A stretch of DNA of 56,052 nucleotides, from positions 1 through 56,052 of the forward strand of contig CAJJAO010000036.1 of assembly GCA_905182265.1 (NCBI GenBank). Reading direction: 5' to 3'. Shown in pieces: positions 8,784 to 18,486 of the stretch (the stretch's first letter is position 1; each line of letters opens with the position of its first letter). Under the pieces are notes generated by a model. The model made no database searches. It was given only the letters and a program-made list of their open reading frames with translations, and was not told the origin of the DNA. The position numbers and the translations under genes were made by a program. This stretch comes from a gamma proteobacterium HTCC2207. Its GTDB lineage: Bacteria; Pseudomonadota; Gammaproteobacteria; Pseudomonadales; Porticoccaceae.

Positions 8784-9797
8784 TCAACTCTGGCGCGAGT
8801 TATACCAGCGCACATCGTAGGCATAGTCGTCAACCAGATGGGCAACATCCAAGACTAGGGCAAATAGCGCCATACGCACCAGTACACCGTTGTCTGTTTG
8901 GCGAAATATCGCCAAGTTGGGGTTGTTGTCTAAATCGCTATCCAGTTCATTGGCATCGGCCCGGGAGTCTCTGGGCAATGGGTGCATAATCACTGTATTG
9001 GGCTGACAAAATTCTGTGTAAATGGCCTGATTAAGGCGGAACTTGCCACGGTAAAGGTCGGCTTCTTCTTTGCTGGAGAAGCGCTCTTCTTGAATACGGG
9101 TGGAGTACACAATATCCACATCGCTAATGCCGCCAGTCAACTCGTGGGAAATGGTTACTTTTACCCCGGCGCTGAGCATATGCTCAACAATGGGTTCGGG
9201 TAGACAGAGCTCTTTGGGGGACACTAGAACAACTTCAATATTATCGTAGAGGGAGAGTAGCTTACTCAGGGAATGCACTGTGCGCCCATGGCGCAGGTCA
9301 CCGATCATGGCTACTTTTAAGCCGTCGATATCGCGGCCCTTGTCGGCCATTTCTTTGCGAATGGTATAGAGGTCGAGCAGTGCTTGGGTGGGATGCTCGT
9401 TGGCACCGTCACCACCGTTCATGACCGGCACGCGACTGGCCGAGGCGAAGTCGGCCACAGACCCAGCTTGAGGGTGGCGCATACAGATTACATCGCTAAA
9501 ACCTGACAGTACTCGTGCGGTGTCTTGTAGTGATTCGCCTTTAACCAGTGCGGAGCTTTCAAACCCAGCAGTCTCGCGAACTTCCCCGCCCAGTAGATTA
9601 AACGCGGAGCCAAAGCTCACTCTTGTTCTGGTGCTGGCTTCAAAAAACATGTTGCCGAGAATGGCTCCCTCGAGCACGCGAGTGACTTTTTTACGCAGTG
9701 CATAGGGCTGCATCTGGTCTGCCACGGCGAACACTCGCTGGACATCCTGACGTTGGAATTGGTTGATTGAGAGAATATGCGCGCCGGTAAAATTCAA
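8784..9797 (-). CDS. pyrB: Aspartate carbamoyltransferase catalytic chain
   Basis: The protein catalyses carbamoyl phosphate plus aspartate to carbamoyl aspartate, the committed step of pyrimidine synthesis. The carbamoyl phosphate loop is ASTRTRVSF, and the aspartate site includes HPLPRDSR. Several segments (GGDGANEHPTQALLD, RIQEERFS, RQTDNGVLVRMALFA) resemble the roughly 340-residue Shewanella-type PyrB more than the 311-residue E. coli chain. The frame is open to a TTG at 9815, but the TTG at 9797 has a GAGGTG ribosome binding site five bases upstream and matches the family N-terminus (NFTGAHILS), giving about 337 residues. No pyrI or dihydroorotase-like gene is adjacent. Confidence 0.92.
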   Translation of the reverse strand: MNFTGAHILSINQFQRQDVQRVFAVADQMQPYALRKKVTRVLEGAILGNMFFEASTRTRVSFGSAFNLLGGEVRETAGFESSALVKGESLQDTARVLSGFSDVICMRHPQAGSVADFASASRVPVMNGGDGANEHPTQALLDLYTIRKEMADKGRDIDGLKVAMIGDLRHGRTVHSLSKLLSLYDNIEVVLVSPKELCLPEPIVEHMLSAGVKVTISHELTGGISDVDIVYSTRIQEERFSSKEEADLYRGKFRLNQAIYTEFCQPNTVIMHPLPRDSRADANELDSDLDNNPNLAIFRQTDNGVLVRMALFALVLDVAHLVDDYAYDVRWYNSRQS

Positions 9798-9854
9798 GCG
9801 GTCACCTCGGGGCAAATTGATTTGACGGATTTTAGCCTGTTTAGGCGTTTCACT

Positions 9855-11297
9855 CTAGCTTGTAAGGCCAAATTCCGTCGCTATATTGCTCGCCCATTGC
9901 TGAAGTGACTCTAAAACTGCCCGTTTGTCTGCACCTAGGCTGCTGTCACCCAATAATGCATTAATTTCAGTGGCTTGTTGCTCAAGGGTTAAATACCCAG
10001 AATTTTCGTCGGTTAAACGCCATTGGCAGCTTTCGTGCCAGGTTTTTTGCTCTTCAGCAGTCAATGACTCGGTAAAATATCGTGCCCGGTAGCTAAACAG
10101 TAATTGGTTGTAGCGGGCATCGGTGAAGTGAAAGCTATGTTGAGTAAAGTCCTTTAGGCTGGCGCGCCGTACCTCGTCCAGCATCGGCTTGTCTTGATTG
10201 GGTAAAAAGCCGCCATAGAGTTGCTGTTCGGCTTCGGGCTTGGGGGGGAAGCTCTGCTCGGCAAACACCTGCTGCAGCTTGGCTTTTAGGTCGAGTTGGT
10301 GCAGTTGCTGCCAATGTTGCTCGCAGCGCTGTACATCGATACCTAGGCGTTCTGCGGCGGCCTCATCGACCAGTTTGTGGGTGGTGACTACAGGTACCTT
10401 ATTGACGTGCACAACTTTTAACGGAATACGCTCTTCACCCTCACCTAACTCGTCAGCACGGGTAAAAACTCTGCGCTGTATCTGTTCAGCATCTAGGCTA
10501 ATTAGTGCTTCTGGGTCTGTTGAAATATCTACGCAAATAATGCCATTGCTGTTAGTTGGGTGCATGGCGAGAGGCATCATAATGGCACCGTACATATGCT
10601 CTTTTGAAAGCATGCCGGAGATATGGAAAAAGGGTTTGCGCTGCTGCACATTGAGCATTTCTGCGATAGCTTTTTTGCCCCGGTGGTTGACCACATAATC
10701 AAATAGGCGCGGTTGTTTTTCTTTGACTAACTTGGCCATGGCAATAGTGGCGGTGACATCGCTCAGCGCATCATGGGCTGCTTCGTGGGCAATACCATTG
10801 GCGCGGGTCAGGTCTTCTAATTTAAAACTTGGGCGGCCGGGTTCATGGTCTGGCCAAACAATCCCTTCTGGGCGCAGGGCACGACATAACCGCAGCATAT
10901 CGATAATGTCCCAGCGGGAGTTACCGTTTTTCCACTCGCGCTGGTAGGGGTCGTAGAAGTTGCGATACAGGGCGTAGCGGGTGACTTCATCGTCAAAGCG
11001 CACACTGTTATAGCCTACGCCACAGGTTCCGGGCATAGCGAGCTGCGCATGAATTTGGGCCATAAATTCTGGCTCGGGCAAACCATGATCTAGGGCATGC
11101 TGGGGAGTAATACCGGTAATAAGGCAGGCCATAGGTGCGGGCAAAATATCCTTTTGCGGCTGGCAATAAATAACCAGAGGCTCGCCAATTGGATTGAGGT
11201 TTTCGTCGGTACGCAACCCTGCAAATTGCGAGGGGCGATCTTTGGAGGGGTCGACACCAAACGTCTCGTAGTCATGCCAGTAAAATGTGTTCGCCAT
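9855..11297 (-). CDS. sbcB: Exodeoxyribonuclease I
   Basis: A 480-residue exonuclease I, which degrades single-stranded DNA 3' to 5' and acts in mismatch repair and recombination. The DEDDh exonuclease core begins with the first acidic motif in HDYETFG (residues 8-14), continues with GYNSVRFDDE near residue 100, and has the HDALSDV block near residue 178. The exonuclease I SH3-like and C-terminal helical regions follow, ending at a normal family length. The ATG at 11297 has an AGGAC-type element upstream. A hairpin terminator precedes it, so it probably has its own promoter in the gap or relies on read-through. Confidence 0.95.
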   Translation of the reverse strand: MANTFYWHDYETFGVDPSKDRPSQFAGLRTDENLNPIGEPLVIYCQPQKDILPAPMACLITGITPQHALDHGLPEPEFMAQIHAQLAMPGTCGVGYNSVRFDDEVTRYALYRNFYDPYQREWKNGNSRWDIIDMLRLCRALRPEGIVWPDHEPGRPSFKLEDLTRANGIAHEAAHDALSDVTATIAMAKLVKEKQPRLFDYVVNHRGKKAIAEMLNVQQRKPFFHISGMLSKEHMYGAIMMPLAMHPTNSNGIICVDISTDPEALISLDAEQIQRRVFTRADELGEGEERIPLKVVHVNKVPVVTTHKLVDEAAAERLGIDVQRCEQHWQQLHQLDLKAKLQQVFAEQSFPPKPEAEQQLYGGFLPNQDKPMLDEVRRASLKDFTQHSFHFTDARYNQLLFSYRARYFTESLTAEEQKTWHESCQWRLTDENSGYLTLEQQATEINALLGDSSLGADKRAVLESLQQWASNIATEFGLTS

Positions 11298-11320
11298 GAG
11301 CAGTCCTTTTATTCCGATAG

Positions 11321-11352
11321 TAAAACGGCGCCCATTAGGCGCCGTTTTATTG
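11321..11352 (-). terminator. Rho-independent terminator after the OmpA-like gene
   Basis: A perfect 11-base stem AAAACGGCGCC / GGCGCCGTTTT with a five-base loop lies 24 bases beyond the stop of the OmpA-like gene, with flanking A and T bases. It would work on either strand, but only the minus-strand gene ends here. Confidence 0.85.
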
Positions 11353-11375
11353 TAACCCTATACTGCAACCAATAA

Positions 11376-12341
11376 TTAATCTGGCGCGACTTCTGAGAAG
11401 GACATCTCGCCAACAACTCGACGGTTGCGCGCACGCCCTTCGTCAGTTTCGTTGCTTGCCACTGGGCGACTTTCACCATAGCCCACCGATGAAATTCTAT
11501 TGCTGGCAATACCATAGTCTGCCGAGAGCTTCTGCTTCACAGCAGCAGCGCGACGTGTAGATAAGTCAGCATTGTAGCTGTCGGCACCGCGACTATCAGT
11601 GTGACCTTCCAATACTAGCTCGATGTCTTCGTGAACGCTCATGGCAGCGGCAATGGCTTCTAGTTGATCGCCATAAACGGCCAGTACAGTGTCTTTGTTA
11701 AATTCAAACTCAACATTGAGTCGAATGGTAATGGTGCGAACTTCTGGCGCTTCTTCTGGGGCTTCTTGAACCACTGGCGCGGGCGCTGGAACTGCCGCAG
11801 TAACTGGTGCCGGTGAATATGCAGCCTTGTGGCCAAAAACATGGTTCAGTGATAGCTGAAAGCCTAGGTCTTCACCATCTTCGTTCATACCGCCCATACC
11901 GCGTACATCGGCACGAAACTGCAGGCTGTCGGTCATCATGTTGCTAACACCTAGGCCAAAGAGTACTTGGTTTGAGTTTCTGTTGTGGCCGGCAACTAGG
12001 TTGCTGCTGTCATCTAGATCGTACTGGTTTAAACCTAGCAGTGCGTATGGCCGCCAGTCTGCAGAGTCATCGCCCATAAAGATCACACTGGTCAATGTCA
12101 GGACGTTAAAGTCATCGTGACCAATATTATTGCCGTAACCCAATTCTAGGGCCACATTGTCGGTTAAGTATTTACCGATTTGCAGGCCTACTTGGCTGCC
12201 TTCGATATCGCCCTCGATAGCGCGTTCACTATCCAGATCGTAATGTCCTAATGTGCCCCCTAGATACCAGCTATCTGATGCTGCTGCGGCACCTGAAGCA
12301 ATGATTGCCAGTGCACCAATGACTGATTTAATACGTCTCAT
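11376..12341 (-). CDS. OmpA family outer membrane protein
   Basis: A 321-residue protein with a Sec signal peptide (MRRIKSVIGALAIIASGAAA, cleavage probably after AAA near residue 21). An N-terminal beta-barrel domain of about 150 residues (alternating aromatic strands such as SWYLGGTLGHYDL and VALELGYG) follows. A Pro/Ala/Glu-rich hinge near residues 175-200 (PAPVTAAVPAPAPVVQ) precedes a peptidoglycan-binding OmpA C-terminal domain, with EFEFNKDTVL, LEGHTDSRGADSYN, LSTRRAAAV and GRARNRRV. It would tether the outer membrane to the cell wall. It is the first gene of its unit, followed by a strong terminator. Confidence 0.92.
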   Translation of the reverse strand: MRRIKSVIGALAIIASGAAAASDSWYLGGTLGHYDLDSERAIEGDIEGSQVGLQIGKYLTDNVALELGYGNNIGHDDFNVLTLTSVIFMGDDSADWRPYALLGLNQYDLDDSSNLVAGHNRNSNQVLFGLGVSNMMTDSLQFRADVRGMGGMNEDGEDLGFQLSLNHVFGHKAAYSPAPVTAAVPAPAPVVQEAPEEAPEVRTITIRLNVEFEFNKDTVLAVYGDQLEAIAAAMSVHEDIELVLEGHTDSRGADSYNADLSTRRAAAVKQKLSADYGIASNRISSVGYGESRPVASNETDEGRARNRRVVGEMSFSEVAPD

Positions 12342-12443
12342 ATGTATTCCTTTCGATTTATGTTGTGCCTTTGCGGCAGATTGAACTCCTGTCCATGAGT
12401 CCTATTTTTGTCTGTTTGCACTATGTCCTGCTAGGGGTTTAGA

Positions 12444-12494
12444 ACTAGCGAGGTACTAGCGGGTAAGTGCTAGCGGTTAAGTACTATCAAAGTG
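12444..12494. repeat. 14-base imperfect tandem repeat
   Basis: About 3.5 units of an imperfect repeat (ACTAGCGGGTAAGT, GCTAGCGGTTAAGT and flanking partial units) lie in the 230-base gap between the fumarase gene and the OmpA-like gene. No gene is in this gap. Confidence 0.7.
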
Positions 12495-12545
12495 TAGGCA
12501 ATGACTGCGGTTTCTTCAAATATAGAGCTAATATTTTAATTGATA

Positions 12546-12569
12546 TTTTAGCTAACATTTAAGCTAAAA
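12546..12569 (-). terminator. Weak hairpin downstream of the fumarase gene
   Basis: An inverted repeat TTTTAGCT / AGCTAAAA with an eight-base loop begins directly beyond the fumarase stop codon. The flanks are AT-rich but have no clean U-run, so this is only a possible terminator. Confidence 0.3.
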
Positions 12570-12571
12570 TT

Positions 12572-14089
12572 TTATTCAAGCTTTAGCGCCCTCTCCTCAA
12601 TCTTGGCCTGCCAGATTTCCGGGCCAATGCGATGCACTGACTCACCGGCAGTATCCACGGCAACAGTAACTGGCATATCGTTTACTTCAAATTCGTAAAT
12701 CGCTTCCATACCTAACTCTGGGAAAGCAATAACCTCAGCATGGGTAATAGCTTTTGACACTAGATAGGCGGCACCACCAACGGCGATAAGATAAACCGCT
12801 TTATTGTCTCTAATGGCATCTATACCTAACTGGCCACGCTCGGCTTTACCGATCATGCCCATTAAGCCGGTCTCTTCTAGCATGGTGCGAGTAAATTTAT
12901 CCATGCGCGTGGCTGTGGTAGGTCCCGCGGGGCCAACGGCTTCGTCACCAATAGGGTCTACAGGGCCTACGTAGTAGATAAACCGACCTGCTAGGTCCAC
13001 GGGCAGTTTCTCGCCGCTGGCTAAGATGTCGGTCATTTTCTTGTGGGCTGCGTCTCGTCCAGTGAGCATCTTGCCGGACAACAGCAATGTGTCTCCAGGC
13101 TTCCACTGTTCTATATCTTGCTGGGTGACTGTATCTAGATTGACTCGACGAACTGACTCGTCGGCTTCCCAGGTAATGTCTGGCCAGTCTTCTAAGTTGG
13201 GAGCTTCAAGCTGGGCTGGGCCGCTGCCGTCTAATTCAAAATGCAGATGACGTGTGGCCGCACAGTTGGGAATAATCGCCACAGCTTTGTTGGCTGCGTG
13301 GGACGGGTAGTCTTTAATTTTGATATCTAGCACGGTGGTTAAACCGCCCAAACCTTGGGCGCCTATGCCCAGCGCATTGACCTTGTCAAACAGCTCGAGG
13401 CGCAGCTCTTCGTTGCGGTTGTCGGCGCCTTTGGCTTGTAACTCCTGAATATCAATATGTTCTAGCAAGGATTCTTTGGCCATAAGCATGGCTTTTTCTG
13501 CTGTGCCACCAATACCAATACCCAGAATGCCCGGTGGGCACCAGCCAGCACCCATAGTAGGTACAACGTTAAGCACCCAATCAACCACGGAGTCTGAGGG
13601 GTTCAACATGGCAAACTTAGACTTAGCTTCGGAGCCGCCACCTTTGGCTGCGACATCAATTTGCACCTTGTCACCAGGAACAATCTCGTAATGGATAACC
13701 GCTGGGGTATTGTCGCCAGTGTTTTTGCGGGCGCCGTCTGGGTCGGCCAAAATCGAGGCACGCAAAATATTGTCTGGATGGGTGTAGGCTTCGCGCACCC
13801 CCTGATTAATCATATCGGTGAGGCTCATCTCTGCGTCCCACTGCACCTGCATACCCACTTTCACAAACACGGTGACAATACCGGTGTCCTGACAGATAGG
13901 CCGATGACCCATGGCACACATGCGCGAATTAACCAAAATCTGCGCCATGGCGTCTTTGGCCGACTTGGACTCTTCACGATCATAGGCCTGTTTTACGGCC
14001 TTAATAAAATCGGCGGGGTGGTAGTAAGAAATATACTGCAGTGCGTCTGCAACACTTTGAATAACATCTTTCTGACGAATAATTGTCAT
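12572..14089 (-). CDS. Class I fumarate hydratase (iron-sulfur type)
   Basis: A 505-residue class I fumarase that interconverts fumarate and malate with a [4Fe-4S] cluster; it is close to the FumA/FumB type in length. The alpha domain shows the cluster cysteine in RPICQDTG and in the block PTMGAGWCPPGILGIG, and another candidate Cys is in IPNCAATRH. The C-terminal beta domain contains the GAGGTT-like region DEAVGPAGPTTATRMD and KAERGQLGID. Single-chain fusion of alpha and beta parts is normal for this type. It lies six bases downstream of the coiled-coil protein gene on the same strand, so the two are probably cotranscribed. Confidence 0.93.
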   Translation of the reverse strand: MTIIRQKDVIQSVADALQYISYYHPADFIKAVKQAYDREESKSAKDAMAQILVNSRMCAMGHRPICQDTGIVTVFVKVGMQVQWDAEMSLTDMINQGVREAYTHPDNILRASILADPDGARKNTGDNTPAVIHYEIVPGDKVQIDVAAKGGGSEAKSKFAMLNPSDSVVDWVLNVVPTMGAGWCPPGILGIGIGGTAEKAMLMAKESLLEHIDIQELQAKGADNRNEELRLELFDKVNALGIGAQGLGGLTTVLDIKIKDYPSHAANKAVAIIPNCAATRHLHFELDGSGPAQLEAPNLEDWPDITWEADESVRRVNLDTVTQQDIEQWKPGDTLLLSGKMLTGRDAAHKKMTDILASGEKLPVDLAGRFIYYVGPVDPIGDEAVGPAGPTTATRMDKFTRTMLEETGLMGMIGKAERGQLGIDAIRDNKAVYLIAVGGAAYLVSKAITHAEVIAFPELGMEAIYEFEVNDMPVTVAVDTAGESVHRIGPEIWQAKIEERALKLE

Positions 14090-14094
14090 GGGTT

Positions 14095-14844
14095 TTATTC
14101 ACTCGGTCCTGTTGGGGTTGCTGGCGCAGTGCGACCCTGTTCTAGGGCATAAATTTTCTGGTTGGTCTGACGGCGGAACGATTCCATGGATTTAACGCCA
14201 TCGGCATTGTTTTGGATCTCGCGCTCAAGTAGCTGTAGCGATGTCTTTAAACGGTTTAGCCCGTCGCTTTGGTTGCGCATGCTTTCGTTGGTTGCATCGA
14301 CGTCTGCCGATAGACCAAGATAATTGGCGCTAAGAGCTCCGATTTTCTTGCCCTCTTTGACGACGATTTTTTCAAGGGCGGTGCGTTTGCTGCCCAAAAA
14401 TGCGATGTCTTTTTGGTTCTTGTCGATTTTGCCTTTATTAATATCGTTGGTCACACCCCAGAGTTTTTTAATCTCAGTCCAGTGCTTTTTAAGCTGGCTA
14501 GTATTTTTGCTAATATTCATCTGCATGGCCGCACCGGACTGGGTGACGGATTCGTCGGTGCTGCTTAATCGAGACTCGAACAGTTCAAAGCGCTCTTGAA
14601 GTGCACTGTGTTTGGCGGAGAGTTTTTGATACTCCATCCAGCCAAAGCCACCGGCTCCGAGTAAGCCAAAGAAGGCGGCTAGCACGAGAAATTTCCAGAG
14701 GCCGGACATTCCACCAGCACTTCCGCTGGAGCCGTTACCATTAGAGCCATTACCGCTGCTGCCTTCGGTTCTAGCACTAGAAGCAGAGCGTCCAATCATG
14801 TCATCGCGTTCGGCGACAATGGGGTTGTTACGTTTGGTTACCAT
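14095..14844 (-). CDS. Hypothetical single-pass membrane protein with coiled coil
   Basis: I do not recognise this 249-residue protein. After a Ser/Gly/Asn-rich N-terminus (about residues 17-45, with repeated SGNGSNGNGSSG) comes one hydrophobic segment, about 48-66 (LWKFLVLAAFFGLLGAGGF). The remaining 180 residues are rich in heptad-like Leu/Ile and charged residues (for example LQERFELFESRLSS, LNRLKTSLQLLEREIQ), consistent with a long coiled coil in the periplasm and a short N-terminal part in the cytoplasm. It is the leading gene of a pair with fumarase. Topology and shape recall small envelope scaffold or cell-division accessory proteins, but that is only analogy. Confidence 0.7.
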   Translation of the reverse strand: MVTKRNNPIVAERDDMIGRSASSARTEGSSGNGSNGNGSSGSAGGMSGLWKFLVLAAFFGLLGAGGFGWMEYQKLSAKHSALQERFELFESRLSSTDESVTQSGAAMQMNISKNTSQLKKHWTEIKKLWGVTNDINKGKIDKNQKDIAFLGSKRTALEKIVVKEGKKIGALSANYLGLSADVDATNESMRNQSDGLNRLKTSLQLLEREIQNNADGVKSMESFRRQTNQKIYALEQGRTAPATPTGPSE

Positions 14845-14962
14845 GTTGGATCGTCCCTAATAGGTCTATGCGTTATTTGCCGATTATACGCCCATAGGCG
14901 CGTTTGGGTATCCTTGAGGAGGCAATTTTATGGGTGTTTTTGTCGGGGCAAATTTTGGGCGT

Positions 14963-15000
14963 AAAAAAACCGGCGCTGACTAATCGGCACCGGTATTTTT
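14963..15000 (-). terminator. Rho-independent terminator after the PuuD-like gene
   Basis: On the minus strand, a GC-rich stem (ACCGGTGC / GCGCCGGT, one wobble pair) with a nine-base loop is followed by seven T residues. It begins 16 bases beyond the stop of the PuuD-like gene. Confidence 0.85.
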
Positions 15001-15015
15001 GACGCTATTACAATC

Positions 15016-15639
15016 TTATAAAAAGCTAAGCGCAGCAACCAATACCGCTGTCAGTGCCAAGCTTGAACCAATTACACCGTTGACGGTGGTCATTGGACCC
15101 TGCTTGCCTTTGATGGCATTGATTTGCAGTGCAAAGATTATCACTAGCGCGACTGTTAAGCCTGTGCCGCCAATCGCTGTTCCATACTGACCATAATGTG
15201 GGCCAGCTAGCATGCCAAACAACATGGGCGCTGAGAACAATGTGTTGGTACGTGAAGCCAGCAGTGCTTTTGCACCTGCTGCGGCTTTGTCGCCACCTTC
15301 TTCAATACCTAGGGCGATTCTCTGAGCTGGCCAGATTACCATCCATACGTTGGCTGCCATCAATGTACCCATGACGGATCCCATGATGATGAAGTTGTTG
15401 AGCACGCTTGAGATTGTGTGCAACAAGTACAGACCTGTAATGAAGGTAAACAGGGCGCCCCAACGGAACCACCACAGTGCGCTAGGCGCTAGTTTTGCCT
15501 TGGCGTCGGCCAAGCCTTCTGCAGATGCTGCTTTGAAGTAGCCGCCCTGAACGAAGTTAAAATAGTACAGCATGCCAATCCAGACAATGCCGAACAGCAC
15601 GTGGCCCCAACGGGCTAGAAAATTAATAAATTCAATCAT
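15016..15639 (-). CDS. PuuD-like membrane protein (urate oxidase N-terminal domain, DUF989)
   Basis: A 207-residue integral membrane protein with about five to six hydrophobic segments (such as GHVLFGIVWIGMLYYFNF, FRWGALFTFITGLYLL, GSVMGTLMAANVWMVIW and LTVALVIIFAL). It resembles the membrane domain of the PuuD urate hydroxylase family by the opening RWGHVLFGIVWIG and the later WWFRWGALFTF. The cytochrome c domain found at the C-terminus of full PuuD is absent, and no purine degradation genes are nearby, so an actual role in urate oxidation is doubtful. The frame is open to 15738, but the ATG at 15639 has GAGGAA directly upstream and matches the family start. Confidence 0.7.
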   Translation of the reverse strand: MIEFINFLARWGHVLFGIVWIGMLYYFNFVQGGYFKAASAEGLADAKAKLAPSALWWFRWGALFTFITGLYLLHTISSVLNNFIIMGSVMGTLMAANVWMVIWPAQRIALGIEEGGDKAAAGAKALLASRTNTLFSAPMLFGMLAGPHYGQYGTAIGGTGLTVALVIIFALQINAIKGKQGPMTTVNGVIGSSLALTAVLVAALSFL

Positions 15640-15913
15640 GACAGTTCCTCTTAGATTTTTGCCCGTATGGGTCGTATTTTTGATCGCTGCAATTGTTCTG
15701 CAATCTGCGCCAAATAGCAATAAGTTAGGGCGCTGCACAGGCTTTTTTGGTGTTAAAAGGGCTAAAAAAAGCTATCTCAAGGGTGACTGCTGGCAATACT
15801 GCTTATTTTAGAGGGCTCCTGTGGTATTCGAAGGGCAGACCTAAGGTCATCTCGAATCTCTAGCTACTGTCACCTCGAGCGCAGAGAACGATCCGATGGT
15901 TCCGAGCACTGGC

Positions 15914-16079
15914 CGGCTTACCTACCCCTTTCCCCCTTTCAAAACACGACGTGAATACGGTCGCTACCGGCATCCTGCCTAACGCGACACTCATACATCC
16001 ATGTATATCGTCAATGAAGTCTCGGAGCCAGCATCCATGCTGGCTACGGTTTTGAAAGGGGAAAAGGGGTAGGCAAGCC
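15914..16079. repeat. Long inverted repeat 1 with nested palindromes
   Basis: Arms at 15914-15944 and 16049-16079 pair over about 31 bases with two mismatches (left arm core CTACCCCTTTCCCCCTTTC, right arm core GAAAGGGGAAAAGGGGTAG). The 104-base loop holds three small palindromes built around ATCC: GGCATCCTGCC (15969-15979), ATACATCCATGTAT (15993-16006) and AGCCAGCAT-CC-ATGCTGGCT (16026-16045). The layout resembles a small repeat or MITE-like element with terminal inverted repeats. No transposase is present. Confidence 0.7.
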
Positions 16080-16150
16080 TAGATATCGGAGCTAGGTTCT
16101 AGAGATATATTTTTTCGCTTTTTTACTTAGATGTACCGCGATAGTCCAGA

Positions 16151-16306
16151 TAGACCCTGGGGGAGCCCTGGCGATCAGTCAGGGCCCGTTTATGGGTGTA
16201 ACCCTTTTCAGATTAAGAGAGCTCACTGTCTGAGCGCAGCGAGTTGAGCGAACGCTGAAAAGGGTTGCACCCATGGGACCGATCGCCAGGGCTTCACCAG
16301 GGTCTA
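16151..16306. repeat. Long inverted repeat 2
   Basis: Arms at 16151-16211 and 16255-16306 pair in two blocks: TAGACCCTGGGGGAGCCCTG with its complement at the far end, and TGTAACCCTTTTCAG with CTGAAAAGGGTTGCA near the centre, separated by an asymmetric bulge of several bases. The central 43 bases are unpaired in this scheme. It would form a large imperfect stem of 50 or more bases, lying between groEL and the first inverted repeat. Confidence 0.7.
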
Positions 16307-16325
16307 TTACCCACCGCACCAACCC

Positions 16326-16362
16326 AAAAAAAAGCCCCAACTCAGAAGAGCCAGGGCTTTTT
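16326..16362 (-). terminator. Rho-independent terminator after groEL
   Basis: On the minus strand, AAAAAGCCC and GGGGCTTTTTTTT flank an inner GCTC/GAG pairing; the stem ends in a run of eight T residues. It starts 25 bases beyond the groEL stop. Confidence 0.8.
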
Positions 16363-16386
16363 AACACTTCTCTGGGAGCCAGAGGC

Positions 16387-18045
<1,659 letters not shown>

Positions 18046-18087
18046 TCAGTTACAAAAATTCACTTAAGATTTTATTTAAGGTTGAGC

Positions 18088-18381
18088 TTATGCTTCAACT
18101 ACAGCCTTAATATCGCCTTCGCTGAGAATAATCAGCTCTTCGCCGTCGACATCGATTTTATCGTTGCCGGCATATTGGCCAAACACTACAACATCACCAA
18201 TTTTTACGTCGATTGGGCGTACTTCGCCATTGTCCAAAACTCGGCCACTGCCTACGGCAATAACTTCACCCTGATTGGGCTTCTCTTGCGCAGAACCAGG
18301 TAGCAAGATTCCACCTGCAGTTTTCTGCTCTTCTTCCTCGCGACGCACGATCACGCGATCGTGTAATGGGCGAATTTTCAT
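18088..18381 (-). CDS. groS: Co-chaperonin GroES
   Basis: A 97-residue co-chaperonin that caps the GroEL ring. The family opening [14 protein letters not shown] is complete, the mobile loop is recognisable around residues 16-32 ([20 protein letters not shown]), and [14 protein letters not shown] matches the conserved core. Length is typical. It is the promoter-proximal gene of groESL, with a leader of about 60 bases from the sigma-32 type promoter. Confidence 0.98.
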   Translation of the reverse strand: MKIRPLHDRVIVRREEEEQKTAGGILLPGSAQEKPNQGEVIAVGSGRVLDNGEVRPIDVKIGDVVVFGQYAGNDKIDVDGEELIILSEGDIKAVVEA

Positions 18382-18458
18382 AGTTTGTCTCTCCAGTTAA
18401 TCAATGTTCTCTATCCAACAGTCACTTGCGAACCGAAAGATTCTGCAATTGTTTGTTC

Positions 18459-18486
18459 ATATGGAGGCTGCGTACCATTTTTCAAG
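18459..18486 (-). promoter_or_regulatory. Sigma-32 (heat-shock) promoter of groESL
   Basis: Read on the minus strand: CTTGAAA, a 13-base spacer, then CTCCATAT. The established sigma-32 consensus is CTTGAAA-N11-16-CCCCATNT, so only one position differs. It is about 78 bases upstream of the groES start codon. No CIRCE (HrcA) operator is seen. Confidence 0.85.

Larger units (their letters stand above)
15640..16386. other. Gene-free stretch between the PuuD-like gene and groEL
   Basis: These 747 bases hold no convincing gene. They contain two long imperfect inverted repeats (listed separately), small ATCC-centred palindromes and the groEL terminator. The first 100 bases presumably carry the promoter of the PuuD-like gene, but I could not assign clear -35 and -10 boxes. 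Confidence 0.6.

Noticed and set aside
10240..10698. Plus-strand 152-codon frame inside sbcB
   Set aside because: Cys/Ser-rich antisense frame of a conserved nuclease gene, without homology or start signals.
12971..14152. Plus-strand frames within the fumarase gene
   Set aside because: Antisense to a highly conserved enzyme; no family resemblance.
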